IMG/VR virus record: IMGVR_UViG_3300042303_000421
Coordinates: 1 to 64,000 of that record
Strand: one strand, 5' to 3'
Length of the DNA: 64,000 nt
Origin: a virus
The notes under the pieces are model-generated. The model was not told the origin of the DNA. It saw nothing but the letters and a program-made list of their open reading frames with translations, and did not search any database. This document shows positions 6,675 through 14,264 of this stretch, one piece after another. Made by a program: the position numbers and the translations under genes. Position 1 is the stretch's first letter. Every line of letters starts with the position of its first letter.

Positions 6675-6930
6675 TATTAAACAGTATATTGAAGGTAATA
6701 CCCAGATGATGTTAGATGGTCTGGGTATAAAACCTGACTATTATAAAGAACAGATTGCTTATAGAATGTTACAATGTAGAGATTGTATGTCTAAAGGTGA
6801 ATGTGCTTATTGTGGTTGTAGTGTACCTGGAAAGTTATATGTTGCTCAATCTTGTAATAATGGTAAAAGATTTCCTGATTTAATGGATGAAACAGAATGG
6901 ACTAAATATAAAGAAGACAATGACATTTAA
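6649..6930 (+). CDS. Cysteine-cluster protein, probable zinc binder
   Basis: 93 residues. A cluster CRDCMSKGECAYCGC with a later Cys (AQSC) in the middle of the protein suggests a structural zinc or metal site. The start ATG lies inside the end of the previous gene. Function unknown; a small phage regulator or accessory replication factor is possible. Confidence 0.65.
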   Translation: MAYKITLNNIKQYIEGNTQMMLDGLGIKPDYYKEQIAYRMLQCRDCMSKGECAYCGCSVPGKLYVAQSCNNGKRFPDLMDETEWTKYKEDNDI

Positions 6931-7138
6931 TAATACATATACATTAAAGGATAAAAACATTAAGAAGCTTTTAGATAAAGTAGAAGCATTTATAACTAAT
7001 ATGAATGTGTTTACAACTAAGCATGAAGGATATTCTTATAAGTTAGAAATTAGTAAGTTTAAAAACTTATGGGAAGCAGAAATACATATAAAAGATGAAA
7101 AGCAAAATAGTATTAAAAGAACTGAAAAAACTCTATAA
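6920..7138 (+). CDS. Hypothetical protein, 72 aa
   Basis: The ATG at 6920 (MTFNNTYTLKDKN) gives an 11-nt overlap with the preceding gene, more typical of this operon than the longer alternative at 6887. 72 residues, lysine-rich, alternating strands and helices. Not recognised. Confidence 0.55.
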   Translation: MTFNNTYTLKDKNIKKLLDKVEAFITNMNVFTTKHEGYSYKLEISKFKNLWEAEIHIKDEKQNSIKRTEKTL

Positions 7139-7406
7139 ACATTTAACGTATTATAATTGGTTAGCACCTTTTCCAGTATATGATACAGATTATGTAAAAG
7201 ACGTTGATAATAAAATTAAAGAGATAATGGAAAATAATAAAAAAGATTATGACGAGGAACCAGTAGTAGCTTGTAAGTATTGTAAAAGTTTACACATTGA
7301 AACAGATGAATTAAACAATGATGTGTGTATGAAATGTGGTAGTATTAATGAACTACAAACATTTAAAAATATTTTTGACTACAAAAAATTTAAAGAAGAA
7401 TCATAA
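7095..7406 (+). CDS. Small zinc-ribbon protein, 103 aa
   Basis: 103 residues. The C-terminal half carries CKYCKSLHIETDELNNDVCMKC, a CxxC-CxxC zinc ribbon, after an N-terminal helix-rich part. The start overlaps the upstream gene by 44 nt and could be shorter. It may bind nucleic acid or a protein partner; no family assigned. Confidence 0.65.
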   Translation: MKSKIVLKELKKLYKHLTYYNWLAPFPVYDTDYVKDVDNKIKEIMENNKKDYDEEPVVACKYCKSLHIETDELNNDVCMKCGSINELQTFKNIFDYKKFKEES

Positions 7407-7407
7407 T

Positions 7408-8073
7408 ATGCATCAAGCTAACAGACAACGTAAAAATGAAATTAAATATAATGTCACTTTAAATGAAGAACAGAAAGAAGCTAAACGAGCTATTATAGAT
7501 AATCAAATTGTAATAATTACTGGTAGAGCAGGTTCGGGTAAATCATTAGTAGGTGCTGTTACAGCTTTAGATTTTTTAAATACTAAACAATGTGATAAAG
7601 TATTAGTTGCTAGAAGTGCTGTTGAAGTAGGTAAATCATTAGGTTTTTTACCTGGAGATTTAAAAGAAAAGTTTAATCCTTATATGGAAGCTTTAATAGA
7701 AAATCTTTATAAGTGTATGGATAGATTAAAAATTGATGATTTTGTTAAACAAGGAAAAATTCAAGCTTTACCTGTACAGTTTATTAGGGGTAAAACTATT
7801 GATGATATATTGATTGTTGAAGAAGCACAAAACCTAACACCTAAAGAAATGGAAGCAATTTTAACCAGATTAGGTACTACAGGTAAAATAATTGTTAATG
7901 GTGATGCTAGTCAACGAGATATTAGTTTAGATAAAGAAACAGGTGGTATAACAGGATTAGACTTTGCAATTGAGTTATCTAAAAACATTGAAGGTATTGT
8001 ACACATTAAACTTAAAGAAAATCACAGAAGTGGACTAGTCGGAAAAATACTAGATTATATATATGGAAAATAA
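7408..8073 (+). CDS. phoH: PhoH-like P-loop ATPase
   Basis: 221 residues from the ATG at 7408, which follows the previous stop by 1 nt; the longer frame from 7336 is unlikely. Walker A is GRAGSGKS and Walker B is ILIVEEAQNLTP, followed by a sensor-like NGDASQRD motif, all typical of the PhoH family of phage and bacterial RNA/DNA-dependent ATPases related to superfamily 1 helicases. Length is normal for phage PhoH. Its role in phages is not established; it lies in the operon feeding into chaperonin and terminase genes. Confidence 0.9.
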   Translation: MHQANRQRKNEIKYNVTLNEEQKEAKRAIIDNQIVIITGRAGSGKSLVGAVTALDFLNTKQCDKVLVARSAVEVGKSLGFLPGDLKEKFNPYMEALIENLYKCMDRLKIDDFVKQGKIQALPVQFIRGKTIDDILIVEEAQNLTPKEMEAILTRLGTTGKIIVNGDASQRDISLDKETGGITGLDFAIELSKNIEGIVHIKLKENHRSGLVGKILDYIYGK

Positions 8074-8459
8074 TGAACAATGTTAAACAAGCAAATATTA
8101 ATATTAAGTTAAAAAACCTATTTTTTAAATGGTTAGAGATAACAAAACCTTTACATAAGTTAACACCACAAGAACAAGATGTATTAGCATTACTATTATA
8201 TTATCATTATAAAACCAAACACGAAACTACAAACGAAAAGATCTTGTGGAAAATAGTGTTTGATTATGATACTAAAATGAAAATTAAAGAAAATTTAAAT
8301 ATGAAAGATAGTGCTTTACAAACAGTACTAACTAAATTAAGACAGAAGAAAATTATAATTGATAATAAAATCTCTCCTATCTTTATTCCTTCATTAGAAT
8401 TAAATAGTAAAAATTTTAAAATGATATATAATTTTAATATTATTAGTGATGAAAAATAA
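8073..8459 (+). CDS. Winged-helix-like DNA-binding protein
   Basis: 128 residues. The segment LTPQEQDVLALLLYY followed by LNMKDSALQTVLTKLRQKKII resembles a helix-turn-helix of winged-helix phage proteins that decide expression or replication steps. Starts at TAATG after phoH. It is a candidate regulator for the shared 15-mer sites, but that link is only inference. Confidence 0.55.
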   Translation: MNNVKQANINIKLKNLFFKWLEITKPLHKLTPQEQDVLALLLYYHYKTKHETTNEKILWKIVFDYDTKMKIKENLNMKDSALQTVLTKLRQKKIIIDNKISPIFIPSLELNSKNFKMIYNFNIISDEK

Positions 8460-8718
8460 AACACATGAGAGAAAGGTACAACAATTAATTCACAGAATAG
8501 GTTTAAAACATAACTTAACAGATAAACAGGTTGAGGAGATTATAAATTCTCAATATGAGTTTATAAAAGAAAAAATAATAGAAATAGACATCAATGATGT
8601 TGAAATAAAAAGTAATTTTTTACTTAAATACTTAGGTAAATTGTATATAGATAGAGATAAATTAAAAAGTAAAATTGAATCGTATGAAAGAAGACACGCA
8701 GACAAACATGAATCATGA
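8446..8718 (+). CDS. Hypothetical helical protein, 90 aa
   Basis: 90 residues, largely helical and charged, with a conserved-looking N-terminus (RKVQQLIHRIGLKHNLTDKQVEEII). Similar proteins are often seen in phage structural-gene neighbourhoods, but I cannot name the family. It overlaps both neighbours. Confidence 0.6.
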   Translation: MMKNKTHERKVQQLIHRIGLKHNLTDKQVEEIINSQYEFIKEKIIEIDINDVEIKSNFLLKYLGKLYIDRDKLKSKIESYERRHADKHES

Positions 8719-9061
8719 TGATATATTAGATGTTATTACAGATTTTCCTGTAAAACCATTATGGGGGCAAGTGATTATTACAGTTAACACTGATGAAGCA
8801 GACGGAGTATTAGTATTATCTGATAGTTCTTTTTCTGAAAAACAATATGTTGTATCAGGAAGTATTGAATATGGAGATACTAAAGTTGTTCCAGGAACAC
8901 CAGTATTGATTGATATTAAGAAATTAATGAAAACTGTAAAGACAGAAGTTGATAATGTTTATGGAGAATATAAAGTTGTAGAAATTGATCCACTTAAAGT
9001 AAATGGAATAATGTATGCAGTAGTAGATAGTAGAGTAATTAAAGCAATTGATTTAAGATAA
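8708..9061 (+). CDS. groES: GroES-like co-chaperonin
   Basis: 117 residues from the ATG at 8708 (an in-frame start at 8675 is possible). It matches the Cpn10/GroES beta-barrel pattern: VKPLWGQVIIT at the start, a mobile-loop-like GVLVLSDSSFSEKQY, then V-SGS and VPGTPVLID, ending in VDSRVIKAID. It presumably caps a GroEL ring; a cognate groEL lies about 1.4 kb downstream. Longer than bacterial GroES (about 97 residues), like phage co-chaperonins of the gp31 type. Confidence 0.75.
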   Translation: MNHDDILDVITDFPVKPLWGQVIITVNTDEADGVLVLSDSSFSEKQYVVSGSIEYGDTKVVPGTPVLIDIKKLMKTVKTEVDNVYGEYKVVEIDPLKVNGIMYAVVDSRVIKAIDLR

Positions 9062-9080
9062 TAAATAAAAAATAGAAAAT

Positions 9081-9329
9081 ATGACAATAGTATTAAGTAT
9101 TGTATTGATTTTAACTGTAGCAGCAGTATTTAAATATAAAAGAAAAATTAGTGAATTGAATGCAACAATAGATGCATTAGAACTTGAAATTTTAGAAATA
9201 AACTATAGATGGGAAAAAGAACTTAATGTTTATCAACTTAGTATTGATAATCTTAAACTTACACAATGTAAGAATGAGTGTAAAGAATCTGAACCAGTTG
9301 TAGTTAAAGTTAGAAAACCTAAAAAATAA
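9081..9329 (+). CDS. Membrane-anchored coiled-coil protein, 82 aa
   Basis: 82 residues: an N-terminal membrane segment (IVLSIVLILTVAAVF) and a heptad-like coiled coil (ISELNATIDALELEILEINYRWEKEL). It ends basic (KVRKPKK). No family recognised. Confidence 0.6.
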   Translation: MTIVLSIVLILTVAAVFKYKRKISELNATIDALELEILEINYRWEKELNVYQLSIDNLKLTQCKNECKESEPVVVKVRKPKK

Positions 9330-9895
9330 TGAAGTTATTTGAAATGAAAAACCATGACCTCCAGACGAACGAAGCTCTCTGGGGGTTATTACCTTTTAAA
9401 GCTTTACTAAAAAGAGATAAAAGTAGAAATAAAGAAATTGTATTTAAAGAAATACTCTTTATTTATTTTTATTGTGATATCCGTTCTGATTATGTTTATA
9501 TAACTAATGATGAACTTAGAGCTAAAGAGATACAAAAAGATGTTGGTTTACCTACAGAATGGAAAATAGATAAAGCTATTTTAGATGCAATTGAAATGTA
9601 TGAATCTAAAACTATAACTCCAGTAGGTAAATTATATAAAAGTTCATTAAAAGCAGCAGACGATATTTCTAATTATTTAGAATCAACAAATGTACTTTTA
9701 AATGAAAGAACGGATAAAGGTAGTGTAGTAACTCCTTTAACAACTATTACTTCAGCTCTTAAATCAGTACCAGGTATTATGAGAGATTTAAAAGCAGCTT
9801 ATAAAGAAGTAGTAGCAGAACAAAAAGAAATGGAAGGAAGAACTAAAGGTAGTCGTACTTTAGGAATGTTTGAAGAAGGATTTGATCTTAATTAA
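9329..9895 (+). CDS. Conserved-looking phage protein upstream of chaperonin/terminase
   Basis: 188 residues, soluble, with aromatic segments (FKEILFIYFYCDIRSDYVYI) and a helical C-terminus (LKAAYKEVVAEQKEMEGRTKGSRTLG). It begins at TAATG. I recall similar proteins beside structural genes of crAss-like phages but cannot assign a role. Confidence 0.6.
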   Translation: MKLFEMKNHDLQTNEALWGLLPFKALLKRDKSRNKEIVFKEILFIYFYCDIRSDYVYITNDELRAKEIQKDVGLPTEWKIDKAILDAIEMYESKTITPVGKLYKSSLKAADDISNYLESTNVLLNERTDKGSVVTPLTTITSALKSVPGIMRDLKAAYKEVVAEQKEMEGRTKGSRTLGMFEEGFDLN

Positions 9896-9896
9896 T

Positions 9897-10463
9897 ATGA
9901 AAAATAATATTTGTATTTACAGACATATTAGGTTAGATACTAATAAAATATTTTATATTGGAATAGGTTCTTTAAAAAGAGCTTATAAAAAATATGGAAG
10001 AAATACTTATTGGAAAAATATTACTAATAAAATAGATTATGAAGTACAAATTCTTAAAAAAGATTTGACTTGGGAAGATGCTAAAGAATTAGAAATAATA
10101 TTAATAAAATATTATGGTAGAATAAATAATAATACAGGTATTTTAGTAAATATGACAGATGGTGGTGAGGGACAACTTAATTTTAGGCCTACAAAAGAAA
10201 CTAGAGAAAAAATTGGAAATTTTCATAGAAATAAAAAAGTATCTTCTATTTCAAAAGAAAAAATGTCAAAAGCTAAAGAAGGTATGTATTATTTAGAAAA
10301 TAATCCTAATTCTAAAAAAGTTGTAAATATAAAAACAAATGAAATATATAACACTTTATTAGAAGCGTCTAAAAGTATTAACATGAATTATAGTTCTTTT
10401 AAATGGGCTATTAAACATAAAAAGAATTTTAATTTTAAATATTTACAAATATGGGAGAAATAG
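9897..10463 (+). CDS. GIY-YIG homing endonuclease with NUMOD-like tail
   Basis: 188 residues from the ATG at 9897, 1 nt after the previous stop. The N-terminus has CIYRH and YIGIG in place of GIY-YIG, then the catalytic-region pattern with LEIILIKYYG. The middle has a NUMOD3-like basic stretch (KETREKIGNF, SKEKMSKAKEG) and the C-terminus a NUMOD1-like helix-turn-helix (EIYNTLLEASKSIN). It overlaps the groEL start by 13 nt, as expected for a free-standing homing endonuclease wedged between two conserved genes. Confidence 0.85.
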   Translation: MKNNICIYRHIRLDTNKIFYIGIGSLKRAYKKYGRNTYWKNITNKIDYEVQILKKDLTWEDAKELEIILIKYYGRINNNTGILVNMTDGGEGQLNFRPTKETREKIGNFHRNKKVSSISKEKMSKAKEGMYYLENNPNSKKVVNIKTNEIYNTLLEASKSINMNYSSFKWAIKHKKNFNFKYLQIWEK

Positions 10464-11923
10464 AATTTAGTCCGAAAGATAAATTAAAAGAAGGTGTTAG
10501 AAAGTTAGCACAAGCAGTAGGTTCTACAATGGGCCCTAATGGTGCAACTGTTATTATTCCTGACAAAGATAAATTTAATAGTTATAAGATAACTAAAGAT
10601 GGTGTATCTGTTGCTAGAGAAATTAGATTTAAAGATCCTATTGAAAATATAGGTGCTAAACTAATTAAGGAAGTAGCAGAGTTACAAGTTCAACAAGCAG
10701 GAGACGGAACTACTACAGCAATTGTATTAGCTTCTGCGTTTATTGAAAACTTATTTGAATTTGAATATAATGATATTGAAAAAGCATTTGATGAAATTAT
10801 ACCTAAAGTATTAAAACAATTAAAAGCTAATTCTAAAGAACTTAAAAAAGAAAATGTTAAATATGTAGCAACTATATCTGCTAATAACGATTCTAAAATA
10901 GGTGATTTAATTCAAAAAGCTTATAATTTTTCAAACTTAGTTAAAGCTGAAAAAGGTATATCACAAGAAGATAAATTAGATTTGGTAGATGGTATGAAAT
11001 TACTTTCTACATATTTTTCTAAAAACTTTATCACAAATAAAGAAAAAGCTGAGTGTAATTTAGAAACACCTAATGTGTTGTTAATTGATGGTAAATTAGA
11101 AGATTTAAAACCTTATACAGGTATTATTGAAACTAAAGCAACTAATGGTCAATCATTAGTAATTGTAACTGAACACATATCAGATAAAGAATTACGTAAA
11201 TTAGAAGCACATGTATTAAGTAAAAATATAAAATTATGTGTTATTAAAACTCCAGGATTTGGTCAGTTTAGAAAAGATATATTAAGAGATCTTTCAGACT
11301 TTACAGGAGCTTCTGTAATCAATAATCCTAAAGGAGATGTAAGTATTTCTGCTTTAGGTAAATTAAAGTCTATTAAAGTAACTAATGATTCAGCGTTACT
11401 TGTTAAAGATGATTCTATAAATGTAACAGAACTTATTGAAAGTTTAAAAATACTATCTAAAAATTTAACTAGCTACGATAAAGAACAAGTAGATAAACGC
11501 ATTGAACAGTTAACTGGTAAAGTTGCTGTTATTTATGTTGGTGGTGGTTCTGAATTAGAACGAGATGAAAGATTTGATAGATATGATGATGCTATTAAAG
11601 CAGTAGCTTGTGCATTAGAAGAAGGTATTGTAGAAGGTGGTGGTTATGCTTTAGCTGATGTTCAAAAAATTATATATGAAGACTTTTATCAGTATAAAAA
11701 TAATTCAAATATAATTAATAATTTATTATTAGTTTCATTAGTTAAACCTTGGAATACAATAGTAAATAATGGTTATATAAATGTTAAATCAAATACAATG
11801 TTTGAACAAAATATCATAGACCCATTAAAAGTAACCAGATGTGCATTAGAAAATGCGGTATCTGTAGCTAAAACAATTTTGTCAACTAAGACAGTTGTAT
11901 TAAATGAACAAGAATGGAATTAA
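10451..11923 (+). CDS. groEL: Phage GroEL-like chaperonin
   Basis: 490 residues against about 545 in bacteria. Diagnostic motifs are present: STMGPNGATV, TKDGVSVA (Asp52-type), GDGTTTA (Asp87-type) and DDAIKAV-LEEGIVEGGGYAL (Asp398-type), so ATPase activity is likely. The C-terminal Gly-Gly-Met tail is missing. With groES at 8708 it could form a phage chaperonin for folding capsid or giant virion proteins. The last 10 nt overlap the terminase start. Confidence 0.9.
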   Translation: MGEIEFSPKDKLKEGVRKLAQAVGSTMGPNGATVIIPDKDKFNSYKITKDGVSVAREIRFKDPIENIGAKLIKEVAELQVQQAGDGTTTAIVLASAFIENLFEFEYNDIEKAFDEIIPKVLKQLKANSKELKKENVKYVATISANNDSKIGDLIQKAYNFSNLVKAEKGISQEDKLDLVDGMKLLSTYFSKNFITNKEKAECNLETPNVLLIDGKLEDLKPYTGIIETKATNGQSLVIVTEHISDKELRKLEAHVLSKNIKLCVIKTPGFGQFRKDILRDLSDFTGASVINNPKGDVSISALGKLKSIKVTNDSALLVKDDSINVTELIESLKILSKNLTSYDKEQVDKRIEQLTGKVAVIYVGGGSELERDERFDRYDDAIKAVACALEEGIVEGGGYALADVQKIIYEDFYQYKNNSNIINNLLLVSLVKPWNTIVNNGYINVKSNTMFEQNIIDPLKVTRCALENAVSVAKTILSTKTVVLNEQEWN

Positions 11924-14193
11924 AAAATCTCAATCGTTATCAAACACCTATAACAGATGAATTAAAAGAATCAGTTCCTAAAGAAGTTTGGGAGAATTTA
12001 TTAGAATATGTATCTTCAGTTAAGTTTATACAAAGACTTATTGCACCTGAAGAAGTGAGAGGTTATGCTAAAGACAGACCTAAAGAAACAAAATTTTACA
12101 ATGATGGTAGAATTGAAGTAGATATAACCAATCCTCATATACTTGAGGATATGGACTACTTTAGAGAACGTGCAATTTTCTTTGATAAGAATGGTAGATA
12201 TACTAATCTTATTCCTAATAGTAATCCTAAATCTGAATATGCTCAATTTTGGAAAGATGAATTAATTAAATGGAAAGATGGTGTTGTAAGACCGTCTGAT
12301 GGTGAGTGGATTCCAGGACAATTATATTTTTATTGGAATTACAGTCCAATTTGGTTAACTGAAAAAATGGAAACTACTGTTGTTAATACTAATAAGAAAA
12401 GTAAAGGTGAACGTTTAAAGAAGTTTGCCAAACCTTGGTTAGGTGATTATTTGTTTTATCATTATATGCAACAAGGTAGAGATTATGGTAAACATGGTAA
12501 ACTACTTAAAACTCGTGGAGTTGGTTTCTCTTTTAAAATGGGAAGTATCAGCCCTTGTAATATGTATACATATACAGGATCTGGTAATCCAAACTTTCAC
12601 TTAGCATCTGACAAAACATTTCTTATTGGTGATAAAGGTATTTGGGGTAAAGTAGTAGATACTTTAGACTGGGTAGCTGATACAACACCATTACCTCGTA
12701 TGAGGTTAACAGATAGATCACAACCTACACTTGAGATACAAATTGGTTATAAAGATGAGTATGGTTCACGTAGAGGATTATTATCATCAGTTAATGGTAT
12801 ATCTTTAAAAGATAATCCTGATAAAGCAAGGGGTGTTCGTGGACCTTTAATACATTATGAAGAAGATGGTTTATTTCCTAATCTTGAAAAAGCTTGGGGT
12901 GTTAATAGAAAAGCAGTAGAAGATGGTGATGTATCATTTGGATATATGTTAGCTGGTGGAACAGGTGGTACAGTAGGAGCTTCATTTGAAGGTTCTGAAA
13001 GATTATTCTATCAACCAGATGCTTATAATATTTATGGTATACCTAACGTATTTGATAAGAATACAAATGGTGAAAGTAATTGTGGATTCTTTTGGGGAGC
13101 TTATTTAAATAGAAATGAGTGTTATGACCAAACTAATGGTGAACCTGATGTAATTAAATCTTTAATTGAAATTCTTTTAGATAGACATGAAGTAAAATAT
13201 GGTTCATCTGAATCATCTGCTATTACACAGAAGAAAGCTGAGGAACCTATTACACCACAAGAAGCAGTGATGCGTATTGATGGTACTATATTTCCTGTAG
13301 CAGATTTAAAAGAATATTTAGAAAGTATTGGACCTCGAAGAGATTCATTTTTAGTTGAACATTATACTGGAGAATTAGTAGTTAATAGTCAAGGTTTAGT
13401 TGAATGGAAACCTAATGCTGATTTAACTCCTTTAAGAGCTTATGATTCATCAGATACTAATAAAACAGGTGCTATAGAAATATTTACAATGCCTCGTAAA
13501 AATAGTCATGGTGAAATAACTAGAGGTAGATATATTGCTGGTATTGACCCTATTGATTCAGATACAGGTAAATCTTTATTTAGTGTTTTAGTGTTAGATA
13601 CATTTACAGATACTATTGTAGCAGAATACTCAGGTAGACCTAGATTAACTACTGATGCTTATGAGATATGTTTAAGACTTCTTAAATTTTATAATGCTGA
13701 AGCAAATTATGAAGCTAATTTAAAAGGTTTATTTTCTTATTTTGATTCTAAAAATTGTCTTCACTACTTAGCTGATGTACCTCAAATTCTTAAAGATATG
13801 GATATGGTAAAAGCTACTAATTTATATGGTAATAAAGCTAAAGGTACACACGCTAATGCAAACATTAATAAATGGGGTAGACAACTACAAGCAGAATGGA
13901 TGTTAACAAAGTCTATACAATCTGATGATGAAAATCCTAAATTAAATATGCATTATTTAAGAAGTATTCCTTATATACAAGAATGTATAGCTTGGAATGC
14001 TGATGGTAACTTTGACCGTGTATCTGCAGCAGGTATGTTATTTATACTACGTGAAGATAGATTTAAAAGAATACAGTCAACTAAAATAAATGATAGTAAC
14101 AAAGGTAGTAAATTATCACATGATCCATTTTTTGAAAAAAACTTTAAAAAAGATAAAGATAACAATAAGCTATTAGGAAAAATTAATTATTAA
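11914..14193 (+). CDS. terL: Terminase large subunit
   Basis: 759 residues, the usual length in crAss-like phages. The ATPase part shows the Walker-A-like loop KTRGVGFSFK near residue 195 and the Walker B PLIHYEEDG near 310. The C-terminal nuclease shows IAGIDPIDSDTG-S (first Asp) near 545 and later acidic residues (YNAEANYEAN, FDSKN). It packages genome DNA into proheads through the portal. Its 3' end also contains copy 2 of the shared upstream element (14163-14177). Confidence 0.9.
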   Translation: MELKNLNRYQTPITDELKESVPKEVWENLLEYVSSVKFIQRLIAPEEVRGYAKDRPKETKFYNDGRIEVDITNPHILEDMDYFRERAIFFDKNGRYTNLIPNSNPKSEYAQFWKDELIKWKDGVVRPSDGEWIPGQLYFYWNYSPIWLTEKMETTVVNTNKKSKGERLKKFAKPWLGDYLFYHYMQQGRDYGKHGKLLKTRGVGFSFKMGSISPCNMYTYTGSGNPNFHLASDKTFLIGDKGIWGKVVDTLDWVADTTPLPRMRLTDRSQPTLEIQIGYKDEYGSRRGLLSSVNGISLKDNPDKARGVRGPLIHYEEDGLFPNLEKAWGVNRKAVEDGDVSFGYMLAGGTGGTVGASFEGSERLFYQPDAYNIYGIPNVFDKNTNGESNCGFFWGAYLNRNECYDQTNGEPDVIKSLIEILLDRHEVKYGSSESSAITQKKAEEPITPQEAVMRIDGTIFPVADLKEYLESIGPRRDSFLVEHYTGELVVNSQGLVEWKPNADLTPLRAYDSSDTNKTGAIEIFTMPRKNSHGEITRGRYIAGIDPIDSDTGKSLFSVLVLDTFTDTIVAEYSGRPRLTTDAYEICLRLLKFYNAEANYEANLKGLFSYFDSKNCLHYLADVPQILKDMDMVKATNLYGNKAKGTHANANINKWGRQLQAEWMLTKSIQSDDENPKLNMHYLRSIPYIQECIAWNADGNFDRVSAAGMLFILREDRFKRIQSTKINDSNKGSKLSHDPFFEKNFKKDKDNNKLLGKINY
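14163..14177 (+). promoter_or_regulatory. Shared upstream element, copy 2 (CAATAAGCTATTAGG)
   Basis: Two mismatches from the other copies, and again exactly 50 bp upstream of a TTG box (14213). This copy lies within the coding end of terL, where it encodes part of NNKLLG. Confidence 0.6.
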
Positions 14194-14212
14194 ATAATAA
14201 TTTGCTTTTTAT

Positions 14213-14243
14213 TTGGAATTTTAATAAAAATTTTGTATATTAG
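14213..14243 (+). promoter_or_regulatory. Bacteroidota-type promoter P3 for the portal gene
   Basis: TTG (14213-14215), 20 nt, TATATTAG (14236-14243), a slightly weak -7 box. It lies in the terL-portal gap; transcription would start near 14250, only about 15 nt before the portal ATG. Confidence 0.75.
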
Positions 14244-14264
14244 CAAGTTTAATAAAAATATCAT

